Shown: piece by piece, positions 26,838-37,057 of the stretch
Layout: each line of letters starts with the position of its first letter
Numbering within the stretch: the stretch's first letter is position 1
Origin: Chloroflexota bacterium
GTDB taxonomy: Bacteria; Chloroflexota; UBA6077; FW602-bin22; JACPRP01
Direction: 5' to 3'
Assembly: GCA_023480885.1 (NCBI GenBank)
Contig: JAMCWX010000046.1
Location: 62,001 to 126,000, forward strand
Length of the DNA stretch: 64,000 nucleotides
The notes under the pieces: generated by a model
The model's database searches: none
What the model was told of the DNA's origin: nothing
Seen by the model: the letters and a program-made list of their open reading frames with translations, nothing else
Made by a program: the position numbers and the translations under genes

Positions 26838-28117
26838 GTGGCTTTTGGGATGTAACGCCGAAGGGCGAGATGCGTTTACACTTGCACGAGGGACAGGCGA
26901 GGGCATGGCTTTCCAAAAGGCGCTTCGTTTTTATGTTGGCAGGCACCCAGTCCGGAAAAACTGTATTTGGCCCGCATTTCCTGTACAGGGAGATAAGAGA
27001 GACTGGCCCGGGCGATTATCTGGCTGTCACGCCGACCTTTCCGCTTTTGAAGTTGAAGATGCTGCCCGAATTCCTGGCGCTTTTCAGGGACACGCTGCGC
27101 CTAGGCGAATGGAAAGCGGGAGACAGGGTATTCCAGTTTCACAGGGAGCCGACGCGGGTAATCTTCGGCAGCGCCACGCATCCAGAGAGCCTGGAAAGCG
27201 CCACAGCCAAAGGAGCCTGGCTCGACGAAGTGGGGCAGGACGATTTCAAGCTAGATTCGTGGGAAGCAATCCTCCGGCGACTGTCGCTGCATAGGGGGCG
27301 AGTGTTGGGGACAACGACCTTGTATAACGTGGGTTGGCTGAAGCAACAAATCTACGATCCCTGGTTGAGGGGTGATTCAGACATCGACGTGATTCAGTTT
27401 GATAGTCTGGCTAATCCCGCCTTTCCCCGTGACGAATACGAACGCGCCCAACGCACGCTTCCCAACTGGAAGTTTCGCCTTTTCTACCAGGCACTCTTTA
27501 CGCGCCCAGCGGGAATGATTTACAGTGATTTCGTCGACGAGTACCGTGAGCAGGGCGGACACAAGGTTACACCGTTTCCGATTCCATGGCAGTGGCCGTG
27601 CTATGTCGGCGTGGACTTTGGCCCAGTGCACACAGCGCTTGTCTGGGTAGCCGAGGACAACACCCGTTACCCAAGCGCGTTTTACGTTTACAGGGAGAGC
27701 TTGGAAGGGGGCAAGACCAATCGCCAACACGCAATGCAAGCTCTGGGCCTTGCCAGGCAAGAGAACGTCGTTAAGTGGTTTGGCGGCGCCAAGTCAGAAG
27801 GTGCACTTCGCGAGGAGTGGGAGTTGGCAGGTGTGCCAGTCCAGGCTCCCTTTGTCAGTGAAATCGAGTTACAGTTGGATAAGGTCATCGAGTTGTTGAA
27901 GCAGCATCGGCTATTCGTCTTCGACACATGTAAGGGCCTCCTGGACGACATTGCAACGTACAGTCGAAAGGTGGACGCAAGCGGACAACCGACAGACGAG
28001 ATTCGTGATGACAACAAGTATCACTATGGCGCTGCTCTGCGTTACGTCATAAGTGGGCAGCTGGAGGCGACGCAGAACCAGGGTATCGTGCTTGGTGTTA
28101 GAATGAGGAGGCGATAA
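26834..28117 (+). CDS. terL: terminase large subunit
   Basis: Walker A-like GTQSGKTVFG; GAWLDEVGQDDF; nuclease-like VGVDFGPVHTALVWV. Confidence 0.85.
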   Translation: MSGFWDVTPKGEMRLHLHEGQARAWLSKRRFVFMLAGTQSGKTVFGPHFLYREIRETGPGDYLAVTPTFPLLKLKMLPEFLALFRDTLRLGEWKAGDRVFQFHREPTRVIFGSATHPESLESATAKGAWLDEVGQDDFKLDSWEAILRRLSLHRGRVLGTTTLYNVGWLKQQIYDPWLRGDSDIDVIQFDSLANPAFPRDEYERAQRTLPNWKFRLFYQALFTRPAGMIYSDFVDEYREQGGHKVTPFPIPWQWPCYVGVDFGPVHTALVWVAEDNTRYPSAFYVYRESLEGGKTNRQHAMQALGLARQENVVKWFGGAKSEGALREEWELAGVPVQAPFVSEIELQLDKVIELLKQHRLFVFDTCKGLLDDIATYSRKVDASGQPTDEIRDDNKYHYGAALRYVISGQLEATQNQGIVLGVRMRRR

Positions 28118-28408
28118 TTGTTGGCTAAATCTGGGCCAATGGTGAATGAGACGGCGCCTTCGGAGACTGTATCTGTGCCTTCTTTGTCGGCATTGACTGT
28201 CGGCCTGAGCCAAGAAGAGCAGGAAATAGTCCATCACTTGCGTTCTCTTATTGGCCATCTCCCTACAGGTTGGGGGGATATCACGTGTACGATTCAAGTG
28301 CGCGATAATCGAATTGCCCACTTCCGAGCAAATTTGATGATGGATGTAGCTGTTGGCAAAGTGCGACGTGAGAGTGCCGACATGGCGCTGAAGGGGGCAA
28401 GAAGATGA
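28118..28408 (+). CDS. hypothetical protein
   Basis: ORF in operon. Confidence 0.5.
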   Translation: MLAKSGPMVNETAPSETVSVPSLSALTVGLSQEEQEIVHHLRSLIGHLPTGWGDITCTIQVRDNRIAHFRANLMMDVAVGKVRRESADMALKGARR

Positions 28409-28581
28409 TTTGCTGTCGTTTCTGCAAGTTCTTCGATGTGCAGGTCGGTAAAATCGGATACTGCACTCATCCGAGGCGCTACGATAAGTTCACGAATGCC
28501 AACTTTACCTGTGCCAGATTCGAAGGGGCGGGGATGCGCCCCGCAGATGCAGTAGAGCAACAAGTAGCGGTTGGCGCATAA
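28405..28581 (+). CDS. small Cys-rich protein (58 aa)
   Basis: MICCRFCKFFDVQVGKIGYCTHPRRYDKFTNANFTCARFEGAG. Confidence 0.55.
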   Translation: MICCRFCKFFDVQVGKIGYCTHPRRYDKFTNANFTCARFEGAGMRPADAVEQQVAVGA

Positions 28582-28604
28582 TCCGGTCAACTAAATAACT
28601 AATC

Positions 28605-28672
28605 GGTTGTCGAAGAACGAAGCCGACTTGTCCAGTCCTTTTCAAGAAGGGGTAGTAGGTCGGCTATTTGTT
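28605..28672 (+). terminator. leader/terminator element copy A
   Basis: GGTTGTCGAAGAACGAA then GCCGAC(28622-28627)/GTCGGC(28659-28664) then TATTTGTTT. Confidence 0.55.
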
Positions 28673-28683
28673 TGAGGTGAGAA

Positions 28684-29007
28684 ATGTCAGGTTTCAGAAG
28701 TGAATTAGAGGCGTTGGAGTTTGAGTTACCGCAAACTCGCTATCCGTTGGAATTGACTGTCGCGGTGGCTGGCACGAAGGTCGATGGCGTGTTTGGAACA
28801 ATTGTCAACCACATCTCGATTATCAGTGATAAGGCTATCTGGGTGCACGAAACCGATCCAACGGTGGCGGCGACTGGTGTGGCAGGCGGTCGAATCTACG
28901 TTGCAGCGAACGAGAGGCGGGTTGTGGCGTGGAACAGCAATGCGGTTTCCGTGGTCAATGCGGTCGCGGCGGAGAATCCGAAAGTTTACGTTGAGGGCTG
29001 GGTGTAG
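28684..29007 (+). CDS. hypothetical virion-associated protein
   Basis: ORF between terminase and portal. Confidence 0.5.
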   Translation: MSGFRSELEALEFELPQTRYPLELTVAVAGTKVDGVFGTIVNHISIISDKAIWVHETDPTVAATGVAGGRIYVAANERRVVAWNSNAVSVVNAVAAENPKVYVEGWV

Positions 29008-29043
29008 TGGTTGAAATGTGGCAGTGTGAGGTGATGCGACGGG

Positions 29044-30696
29044 ATGGACGAAGAAGCGAATGGCGTACGCAAGGTTAGGAGACAAGTCGGAGTGGGCAAG
29101 AAGCAAGGCGTGGTGAAGACCAAGGTTATAAGTGATAAGGTCACCAAGTACGGCTCCATTGGCTACACCGTGCGTATGCGCGAGAAGATGTATGAGCCGG
29201 GGCTGACTAGCTCTAATATCAACATTCCGCATGACCCGACAGAGCAGCGCAAGTGGTTGCGTTACTTCTACATCTCAGATGCGTATTTCGGGCACCTTAT
29301 CGACTTCTTCTCGGAGTTCCCGCAGACGGGGACACATAACACGCACCCTGACCCTGCTATCAAAAAAGCCTACGACGAACTCTGTGCGCGCATTGATATT
29401 GATACATATCTCCGTGACATCTTTTTTGACTATTACCTGTTCGGCGATGTTTTCCCCTTTGTCTATATTAATCCATCTTCGGGCGAGGTGACCGAGACGA
29501 CGCTACTCAATCCCGATGATGTGGTCGTCAAACGAATTATTACGTCCGACAAGGAGCAACTATATATAATTCCACCACAGGAATTAAAGGATGTGGTGTC
29601 TAGTCGCAAGCCAAAGGAACTCTACGACAGGCTTAGCGCTGACCAGCGCTATTACATCAGAAATAATCAGCCGATTCCATTGAACCCGATGCAGGCCGAC
29701 CACTTGAAGCGGGGCAACTCGCGCTATTCTCTGACGGGCGCGGCGCCTGGCTTCCGTGTGTTCCGCGCACTCATTCAACGCGACAAACTCCGAGATGCGC
29801 AGTGGGTCATGGCCGACAGGTTCACGACGCCCATCAGGATTTTCGCTTTGACAGGAATCGACGGGCAACGTCCTCCGACGAATAACGACGTGCTCGCTTT
29901 CATGAATATGTTGGAGATGGCTGACGATGATCCGAGCCAGGCCGTCGTAACGAACTTCAACGTCAACGCGCAATTGCTCGGAACGTCGAGTCAATGGGGG
30001 CACATTTACCAGGATATCAATTCCCTGGTAGACGAGTTTCTGGTCAGCTTCGGCGTCAACCGTTCCTTGATTACGGGCGGTGAAGTGACTTACGCCAATG
30101 CCGCCGTTGGGCTGGAAGCGCTCATTCGTCAGTTCGCCACGGCGCAGCGCCTCGTGGCGCGGGTGATTGAGCGACTGATTTACGAGCCTTTCGCCAAGCT
30201 GCAGGGTTTCGTCGATAAAGACGGCAATCCCTGGCCGGCGGATCTCGAGTGGAATAAGCTCGTTGACGACGAAGCCAAGAAGCAGGAGTTACTGAAAGGC
30301 TTGCGCAGTATGGCGCCTCCGCACATCTCTGCCAAGACGATGCTTAACGCTTACGGCCTAGACAGTGCCACTGAGGCTAAGGAAATCGAGAAGGAACGTA
30401 GTAGCGTGTTTGATGCGAATGCGCCGAGGGATGCGCTGCCGAGTCCCGATGAATCGTTTGACGAGGACTTGGGTACTGGCGGAATACCTACTGGCGAGCC
30501 TGTCGATGAGGAAGCACCAAGCGAAGTTCCTGTGGGTGGAATTCCAGGGGAGGAGAATGCAGAGCCTGTGCCTTTTGTACAGAAGCAGCAATCCAAGCGA
30601 GCGGCAAAGCAAATCGCTAAACTCGCGGGAATGCTTGGTGTTGACGAGTTGAACGAAGTTTTGGAGAAACACGGTTATGGGTTGGTAGCACTGTGA
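29044..30696 (+). CDS. portal protein
   Basis: 550 aa; YISDAYFGHLIDFFSEFP, FFDYYLFGDVFPFVYINPSSGEV, FGVNRSLITGGEVTYANAAVGLEALIRQ. Confidence 0.75.
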   Translation: MDEEANGVRKVRRQVGVGKKQGVVKTKVISDKVTKYGSIGYTVRMREKMYEPGLTSSNINIPHDPTEQRKWLRYFYISDAYFGHLIDFFSEFPQTGTHNTHPDPAIKKAYDELCARIDIDTYLRDIFFDYYLFGDVFPFVYINPSSGEVTETTLLNPDDVVVKRIITSDKEQLYIIPPQELKDVVSSRKPKELYDRLSADQRYYIRNNQPIPLNPMQADHLKRGNSRYSLTGAAPGFRVFRALIQRDKLRDAQWVMADRFTTPIRIFALTGIDGQRPPTNNDVLAFMNMLEMADDDPSQAVVTNFNVNAQLLGTSSQWGHIYQDINSLVDEFLVSFGVNRSLITGGEVTYANAAVGLEALIRQFATAQRLVARVIERLIYEPFAKLQGFVDKDGNPWPADLEWNKLVDDEAKKQELLKGLRSMAPPHISAKTMLNAYGLDSATEAKEIEKERSSVFDANAPRDALPSPDESFDEDLGTGGIPTGEPVDEEAPSEVPVGGIPGEENAEPVPFVQKQQSKRAAKQIAKLAGMLGVDELNEVLEKHGYGLVAL

Positions 30697-30731
30697 GCGA
30701 GACGAAGCTAAAACGTAGCAAGGGAGGCATT

Positions 30732-31067
30732 ATGGTGGCCAGTGACATAGAAGTACTAGCAGAACGTATCAAGACACTGGAAGCGAGCAACAATATATTG
30801 GCGGCCAAAGTAGACAAGCTAACTGATGCGATGAACGCAGTTAATTTGTCACTTGCGACAGGTAGCCTCACGTTTGCGGCGAAGGCCGACCTGGAAACAT
30901 TGCGCAATTCCCTCACGGGCTATGTTCGAGTTGAGGGGTGTCAGGAAAAGATGACAGCTAAGCAGGATTCCGCACCACTGCGTTACACGTGGCAAACGAT
31001 CACGATGCTCGGTAGTGTAATCATGGCTGCTAGTGCCATAGGTGCCATGATTGCCAGATTTATTTGA
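30732..31067 (+). CDS. coiled-coil protein with C-terminal TM segment
   Basis: MVASDIEVLAERIKTLEASNN...TMLGSVIMAASAIGAMIARFI. Confidence 0.5.
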   Translation: MVASDIEVLAERIKTLEASNNILAAKVDKLTDAMNAVNLSLATGSLTFAAKADLETLRNSLTGYVRVEGCQEKMTAKQDSAPLRYTWQTITMLGSVIMAASAIGAMIARFI

Positions 31068-31091
31068 GACTGTGCGCTGTGAGGTGTGACC

Positions 31092-31283
31092 GTGAACGCT
31101 CCGCAACTACGGCATGGCTTCGAGCCTTGCCCAAGGTGCATCGGCGGTCAGATACTCAATTCGTACGGGCGCCGTTCATGTTTGCAGTGTGGGCATGAGC
31201 TACATAACGATTCAGTTTGCATAAAGGCTTTGCGGGAAAAGACGATAGGCGAAAAACGATTTAGGGGTAAGTGGCGAAGATGA
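31092..31283 (+). CDS. small zinc-ribbon-like protein
   Basis: CPRCIGGQILNSYGRRSCLQCGHE. Confidence 0.55.
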   Translation: MNAPQLRHGFEPCPRCIGGQILNSYGRRSCLQCGHELHNDSVCIKALREKTIGEKRFRGKWRR

Positions 31284-32014
31284 GTTACTTTTTAGGGAAG
31301 CTTCCTAAGAAGCAGGATAGTCGCAATCTCTTAGCACTCAGCTACCTTCTGCCGGGCGTCAAGGTGCCCAAGTCCTTCGACTACGAGAAACAGGTCAAGG
31401 GGCCATATCCGACGCTCGATCAGTGTGACGTGCCAGCATGTACAGTGTTCAGCTCAGCTTCGTCGCAGATGCGTTTCGAGAAGAAAGAGCAGGGCAAGAT
31501 CATCGTTCCTCAGTTTGTGGACTTGGTGACTTTCTACAATCAGTTCGCCCAACCGGGTGGTGGTGCCTTTATCCTCGACGTGCTGAAGGCATGGCGCAAG
31601 GACGGCTTGCCTTTTGAGCAGAGCAAGTACTGCATTGATGCTTTTGCCGAGGTTGCGATTGAACCTGACATAATCAAACAGGCACTCTACACGTTCGGGC
31701 TTTGTGAGATCGGTGTACAGGTCACACAGCACATGATGGACGTGCCTGACGGTGGCAAGATTGACCTGAAAGGCGACCAGGCTATCTTGGGCGGACACGC
31801 CATGTGCGTTGATGCATATAGCTCCGTTGGTTTGCGCGTCGTTGACACGTGGGCAGGTTTCACAAAGAGGCGGACAATGACTTGGGCCTATGTGCGGAAA
31901 TATATGGACGAGTGTTACTCGCTAGTCGATGCCAAGGACGCCAAGGTCAGGGAGTTGGTTGACGTGGAGCGGTTGCTGGCTGATTTGAGGCAGTTGGTTG
32001 GGGAGGTGATTTGA
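31271..32014 (+). CDS. papain-like (C1-type) cysteine protease-like protein
   Basis: PTLDQCDVPACTVFSSAS; GGHAMCVDAYSSVGLRVVDTWAG; MTWAYVRKYMDECYSLVDA. Confidence 0.6.
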   Translation: MAKMSYFLGKLPKKQDSRNLLALSYLLPGVKVPKSFDYEKQVKGPYPTLDQCDVPACTVFSSASSQMRFEKKEQGKIIVPQFVDLVTFYNQFAQPGGGAFILDVLKAWRKDGLPFEQSKYCIDAFAEVAIEPDIIKQALYTFGLCEIGVQVTQHMMDVPDGGKIDLKGDQAILGGHAMCVDAYSSVGLRVVDTWAGFTKRRTMTWAYVRKYMDECYSLVDAKDAKVRELVDVERLLADLRQLVGEVI

Positions 32015-32697
32015 TGCAGGAACCGCAAGTCATCGAGCTTACCGCTTCCGATGTTCATTGGCCGATGGACAATAATCCGCCCTATCTGATGATTGGCGGC
32101 GGCAGATACCCAAGGCGCACCAACATCGATCCATTCCCTTGCTATCCGCACGACCTTGGCCTTGTCAAAGACCTGGTTACTGAGATTACGGAGCTTTGGC
32201 CTATTCCTTTTGAGACCAAGTTCTATGTGCTGCACTTCGAGACGCCCGATAGGACTAACGGCTGGGCACAGATGGATGCTATCGAGTATGACGGCAAGGG
32301 CGGCGTAAAGGAATGGGCCGCATCAATCGCCCTTCAGGGAAAGCGGATTCCTGTTCACCCAGCGATGACCCGATACCTCGTACCGCATGAATGTGGGCAT
32401 CTGGTAGAGGACGCCATCAACGCCAGCCGTGGCGAGCACGCCGATAATCGGAAGATTCTCCAAGAGTATGCGGCGCTGCGGGGGATGGAGTGTAAGGACT
32501 TAGCTGAGGGTGGCACCTGGCATCAGCACGTCGGAGAGATATTCGCCAATGACTTCCGCATCCTGGTTGCTAAGAGGGAGGTAGAGTTCTGGCCGCATTC
32601 AGGGATACCGAGGCCAGAGAACCTTGCAGCGGTGATCGAGTGGTGGGAGGCTCGCAAAGCTGAGTTGATGGAGGTGCAAAGTGCCGTGGCCGTGTAG
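32011..32697 (+). CDS. putative zinc metallopeptidase
   Basis: LVPHECGHLVEDAI HExxH-type motif. Confidence 0.6.
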   Translation: MMQEPQVIELTASDVHWPMDNNPPYLMIGGGRYPRRTNIDPFPCYPHDLGLVKDLVTEITELWPIPFETKFYVLHFETPDRTNGWAQMDAIEYDGKGGVKEWAASIALQGKRIPVHPAMTRYLVPHECGHLVEDAINASRGEHADNRKILQEYAALRGMECKDLAEGGTWHQHVGEIFANDFRILVAKREVEFWPHSGIPRPENLAAVIEWWEARKAELMEVQSAVAV

Positions 32698-33085
32698 GTT
32701 GATTGAAAACCCATTCCGCGAAGGCGGGCCCGGTTCAAAGGACATTCGGATAGGCGATATGTGGTTTGACCCTTGGAAGCTATCCGAAGATTGCCCACCA
32801 GCCATACAAGCGGATTTGTCTGAAGAATACCGCCGCGACTGGCAGGGGAAACGGCCTCCGATAATCGTCGTTGTGCCTGGCAAGAACAAGGCGGGGTACC
32901 GGTTGATTCCCATTGATGAGCATTACACAAGGCCAGGCGAGACCCACGGCTGGACAGTCACAGGCGAAGCACCGAATATCACGTGCTCACCGTCGATCAA
33001 TGCCGTAGGAGCCTATCACGGCTTCCTACAAAACGGCGTGCTCAGCGATGACGTTGAAGGACGAACGTATAGCGAGGTGAGTTGA
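32681..33085 (+). CDS. hypothetical protein, paralogue of 39462-39821
   Basis: shared WTVTGEAPNITCSPSINAVGAYHGFLQNGVL. Confidence 0.6.
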   Translation: MPWPCRLIENPFREGGPGSKDIRIGDMWFDPWKLSEDCPPAIQADLSEEYRRDWQGKRPPIIVVVPGKNKAGYRLIPIDEHYTRPGETHGWTVTGEAPNITCSPSINAVGAYHGFLQNGVLSDDVEGRTYSEVS

Positions 33086-33417
33086 TGCCATCTCAGCGAT
33101 CAATCCACCTTCAGGCAGTCAACGCCAGGTTGCGCAGAAAACGAGAGGAAGTAGCGATGAGCAATACCGTTCAAGGCAAGAGGGTTAACGCAGACGCAAA
33201 TAAGTATGACTATGGTATGGAGCCGGGCGACTACGGTCAAGACGCCGATGGCATTTGGCATTGTATAACGCCTAATGGATTGGTGGGCACCTTAAGCAAC
33301 CATAGCGTTCAAGAGCACGAGGACGGCACTATCACCGTCAGTCCTTCAATACTGGTCTGGAATAAGGAGGAGCGTTATCACGGCTTTCTTGAAAGAGGAA
33401 TCTGGCGAGAGTGCTAA
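33082..33417 (+). CDS. hypothetical protein, likely same paralogous family
   Basis: GTITVSPSILVWNKEERYHGFLERGIW. Confidence 0.55.
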   Translation: MMPSQRSIHLQAVNARLRRKREEVAMSNTVQGKRVNADANKYDYGMEPGDYGQDADGIWHCITPNGLVGTLSNHSVQEHEDGTITVSPSILVWNKEERYHGFLERGIWREC

Positions 33418-33438
33418 CCCTTGTTAGGAGGTAACACC

Positions 33439-33777
33439 TTGGGCATTATCAAATACATCGACATCAAAGAGTTCGTTGACTTCGGCTTCCTGCAAGAAGT
33501 CAATCGTCAGTTCCTGCATCCTTTGGGTTTGGCCTTGGAGGTTGCCGTAAACGACGATGGTTCAATGGCTCTCGGTGGCATATGGGATTATCAAGACGAC
33601 CCGGAAGGAATGGCGTTTGCTGATGAGGCACTAGCCAATCCTGCCTTCAAGGAAAAGGCCGAGCGTGTCCGGCAATTCCGAATGCAGAAAGCAGAGACAC
33701 GGCTACCGGCTTTGGGGTATGTCGTGCAGCCGGTGGATATCGGGTCATTTGTGGTTGAGGATAGCATGCCTGATTAA
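33439..33777 (+). CDS. hypothetical phage protein
   Basis: LGIIKYIDIKEFVDFGFLQEVNRQFLHPLGLALEV. Confidence 0.6.
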   Translation: MGIIKYIDIKEFVDFGFLQEVNRQFLHPLGLALEVAVNDDGSMALGGIWDYQDDPEGMAFADEALANPAFKEKAERVRQFRMQKAETRLPALGYVVQPVDIGSFVVEDSMPD

Positions 33778-33792
33778 GGGCAACAAAAATAA

Positions 33793-33999
33793 ATGGAGGT
33801 AACATCAATGGACATTCGCTACGAGTTCAACAAGAGGCGAGACAACTTCTGGCTTTGGCTGGCAAAGAGGATGCCTAAGCGCTTCGTGATGTGGTGCGCT
33901 ATTCGCTTAATTGGCTACGCAACATCGGGCAAGTATGGCAATACCGAAGTGCCGAAGCTCACAGCGATGGATGCGGTGCAGCGGTGGGAGATGGCGTGA
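33793..33999 (+). CDS. hypothetical phage protein
   Basis: ORF with GGAGGT RBS. Confidence 0.55.
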   Translation: MEVTSMDIRYEFNKRRDNFWLWLAKRMPKRFVMWCAIRLIGYATSGKYGNTEVPKLTAMDAVQRWEMA

Positions 34000-34313
34000 T
34001 GGGTAAGTTTCGCAAGAGGCCGGTAGTTGTTGAGGCGGTTCAACTGAACTGGAAGAACTGGAACGAGGTGTGCGAGTTCTTGGGCGACATCATTTCACCA
34101 TCCAATCCAGGCAGGAACGTTGAAACATTTTCTGACACTTGCGGCGAGGTTGGCCCGCAGTACATCGAGTTAACAATCCCTACCCTGGAAGGCGATCACA
34201 TCGCCAAGCACGGCGACTACATCATCAAAGGCGTGAAGGGTGAGTTTTATCCTTGTAAGCCTGATATCTTCGAGCAAACATATGAGGCGGTCGAAGAAGG
34301 GGTGGCCCCGTGA
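33999..34313 (+). CDS. hypothetical phage protein (KFRKRPVVVEAVQ / GDYIIKGVKGEFYPCKPDIFEQTYE type)
   Basis: characteristic phage-protein motifs; ATGA overlap. Confidence 0.65.
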   Translation: MGKFRKRPVVVEAVQLNWKNWNEVCEFLGDIISPSNPGRNVETFSDTCGEVGPQYIELTIPTLEGDHIAKHGDYIIKGVKGEFYPCKPDIFEQTYEAVEEGVAP

Positions 34314-34343
34314 AGGCAAGCGAACTAACCGCCATAATAGGAC

Positions 34344-34706
34344 ATGTTTAAGCTAACTAAAGGAGAAAGCGTGAAACACTCCTTAGATATTGTACTTGTA
34401 ACGATAGACCGTACCATCCTAGACGCAGCGTTGGGGAAACTGCCAAGCGTCAACGACGCTGCTGTGTGGACGGCCCAATACGAAGTGAGTAATGTCGTGC
34501 TGGATGAGAAGGGCCAATATCGCTGCCACGCGATGGTGCGCTTCCACACATCTGCCGACCGGGACGCCTACTTCGCTACCATTGGGGCGCTGGCTGGCGT
34601 GCTGGATGGCTGTCTGCCGGGCTCGATGGTGCGCAAGCACACCTGCGGGCACGATGACGCCAGCGCCTGCCAAGAGGATGTAGTCTACGAGGTGGTCGGA
34701 CAATGA
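34344..34706 (+). CDS. hypothetical protein
   Basis: ORF in operon. Confidence 0.5.
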   Translation: MFKLTKGESVKHSLDIVLVTIDRTILDAALGKLPSVNDAAVWTAQYEVSNVVLDEKGQYRCHAMVRFHTSADRDAYFATIGALAGVLDGCLPGSMVRKHTCGHDDASACQEDVVYEVVGQ

Positions 34707-34864
34707 TACGAGTGCAGTACATCTACAGTGAGGCGCTAAAAAAGACGATTGGATGCCGACATGTCGATAACTTAGGTAGAGTAACAACACTGCCCTTGAC
34801 AGGCAAGACTAACATCAAGGCTATAGAAAACCTGCTCCAGGCTCGGGCGCTGGAGGTGAAGTGA
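34703..34864 (+). CDS. hypothetical 53-aa protein
   Basis: MIRVQYIYSEALKKTIGCRHVDNLGRVTTLPLTGKTNIKAIENLLQARALEVK. Confidence 0.45.
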   Translation: MIRVQYIYSEALKKTIGCRHVDNLGRVTTLPLTGKTNIKAIENLLQARALEVK

Positions 34865-35991
34865 TGGCTTGGACGCTCACGGACGGCTCGCAATGGAACT
34901 ACCGCCAGAAGATCAGTGTCAACACCAACGGCATCGGCTTGGGCGGCAATGTGACTGCGCCGCAAAATATCCACATCGGTAACATTGCGACGTTCATTGG
35001 CGGGAACAATTTTTGGGCCAAGGTGAGCAGCACCAGCGGCTACATCGCCGTCACGAGTAGCGATGGCTCAACGGTGCTGGACTACGCCATCAAGGACTGG
35101 AATTACGCCGCGCAGGATATGTGTGTTGATGTGGAGCACACCTGGCAGAGCGGGGCCGACACCATCATCTACCTGTACTACGGCTATGTGTCGGGCGGGA
35201 CGTACCCGAAGGGGGCGAGCGATTTCGCCAATACATACGACGCCAATGCCAGGGCCGTCTACTGCATGAAGGACGACCCGGACAACGGCACGGTGCAGGA
35301 TTTGACGGCCAACAACTATGACGGCGCCAAAGCGGCGGCAGGTCATCCTGCCGAGGCCGTGGGGGCGGCGGGTAGGGGCCAACTCGGAGATGGCATCGAC
35401 GACAGCATTAGCGTCAGTTCGCTGATGTTCCCCTACTCCAACAACTTCACCGTGGAGTTCTGGTTCCAGAACAATGGGGACACGTCCTGGGCTTTCGCCG
35501 GGGCGCAGGCCGGCGGTAATGCAGGCATCATCTTCGACTTCAACCTACACCTTGCAAACAACATTGGCTTCGTAAAAATAAACGTGTACAATTTATTTTA
35601 CCCATGGGGCGCAGATAACAACAAGCATCACCTTGCATTTAAACAAACACCTACAGGAATGCATATCTGGATGGATGGGGCAGGCGTGATTAACAACACC
35701 AACGGCGCATCGTCCTTAGACCCGAACACAGGTTTCTGTCTCCACGCTCGCAACATATCCGGCAGCGTGGGCGATTGGTTCAAGGGGTTGCTGGACGAGT
35801 TCACGGTATCCAATGTCGCCCGGAGCGACGATTGGCTAATGATCCGCTACCAAGGCGTTAATAGACAGGACGACTGGGGTACGGTGGGCGTGAACTATTT
35901 GCAGGCAGACACAGCTGAATGTAGTTATATTCCTGAATCGCGTGGGGCTGGTCGCGGCGTTCTAGTTGCCGTCGGAAGGGGGATAGCGTAG
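34864..35991 (+). CDS. DUF2341-like + LamG/concanavalin-like protein (putative adhesion/receptor-binding)
   Basis: WNYRQKISVNTNG...ENLHIGN-type N-terminus; FTVEFWFQ...HHLAFKQTPTGMHIWMDG...LLDEFTVSNVARSDDWLMIRYQG. Confidence 0.65.
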   Translation: MAWTLTDGSQWNYRQKISVNTNGIGLGGNVTAPQNIHIGNIATFIGGNNFWAKVSSTSGYIAVTSSDGSTVLDYAIKDWNYAAQDMCVDVEHTWQSGADTIIYLYYGYVSGGTYPKGASDFANTYDANARAVYCMKDDPDNGTVQDLTANNYDGAKAAAGHPAEAVGAAGRGQLGDGIDDSISVSSLMFPYSNNFTVEFWFQNNGDTSWAFAGAQAGGNAGIIFDFNLHLANNIGFVKINVYNLFYPWGADNNKHHLAFKQTPTGMHIWMDGAGVINNTNGASSLDPNTGFCLHARNISGSVGDWFKGLLDEFTVSNVARSDDWLMIRYQGVNRQDDWGTVGVNYLQADTAECSYIPESRGAGRGVLVAVGRGIA

Positions 35992-37002
35992 ATGGAAATT
36001 TTCCGCAAACGCAACGAAGCGACTGGGGTTGTTTTCCCCTTGATCGACAGTGCCAACCGTCCAGCATTCAAAACTGTGGCGACACTGGCGGCAGGCGACG
36101 TTAAGATCATCTCGCATTCAGCAGGTGCTTGGCAAGCGGCAGCGAACACGGCAACCACAACACCTACTGAACTAGGGCTGGGGTACTACTATTTACCACT
36201 GACGGCGGCGGAGCTTAACCCTGATAATTCGCAGTATCCAGTCATTATTGTCTGTCATGACGCGGTGGGGGCACAATGGGATGACCAGTCTATTGTAATT
36301 TGGACGCGGGATGTCGATATGGATGACGTGATGTTGGCAGGGAGCTATGTAGCTCCGCCAACCGTAGCGGCAATCCGTACCGAGATGGATATGAATTCTG
36401 CAGACTTGAATGCGATCATTGCGTATGTCGATGAACTCGAATCTCGCTTGACCGCAGCCAGGGCACCCCTGCTCGATAACCTGAGTAATCTCGATGCAAT
36501 GATCAGTAGCCGCCTTGCTTCAGCTGCGTATATAACGCCTCCGACAGTGTCAGCGATTGCTGACCAAGTCTGGGATGAGGCAGCAGCAGATCATAATATT
36601 GCTGGTACTGCCGGAGCCGCGATCGCGAAAATCCTCGCCGGAGGCTCAACGATAATGGTTACTTCGCCCGTCGCCTCAAACGGCGATATTGAGATTTATC
36701 AAGGCGCCGATTACGCAACCCAAGAGAACCGGGCCCTCGAATGGACTGATCCGACAGGCGCTGCTTGGCCCGATCTCACGAACGCGACAGTCACAGTCCA
36801 CATCGGAGAGAGCTTCTCAAAGGCGGCAACAGTGATCACTCCGACAGGTGCGAACAAGAAGGTCAGGCTTGATCTAGCAGCAGCCGACACGGCGGCTCTA
36901 CGCGCCAGAACGTACGGGCTCTATATCGAAGCCTTGCTCGCTAATAATCATCAGATTCCTTTGCTCGTCGGGAGTGCGACAGTATTACAATCTAGTGCAT
37001 AA
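35992..37002 (+). CDS. putative baseplate/fibre protein (BppU-like C-terminal domain)
   Basis: GADYATQENRALEWTDPTGAAWPDLTNATVTVHIG...TYGLYIEALLANNHQIPLLVGSATV. Confidence 0.45.
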   Translation: MEIFRKRNEATGVVFPLIDSANRPAFKTVATLAAGDVKIISHSAGAWQAAANTATTTPTELGLGYYYLPLTAAELNPDNSQYPVIIVCHDAVGAQWDDQSIVIWTRDVDMDDVMLAGSYVAPPTVAAIRTEMDMNSADLNAIIAYVDELESRLTAARAPLLDNLSNLDAMISSRLASAAYITPPTVSAIADQVWDEAAADHNIAGTAGAAIAKILAGGSTIMVTSPVASNGDIEIYQGADYATQENRALEWTDPTGAAWPDLTNATVTVHIGESFSKAATVITPTGANKKVRLDLAAADTAALRARTYGLYIEALLANNHQIPLLVGSATVLQSSA

Positions 37003-37057
37003 ACGCGCTAATCAGAAGTATGAGGGTGAAGTGGTAATGAGGGTGAGGGAATTGTAG

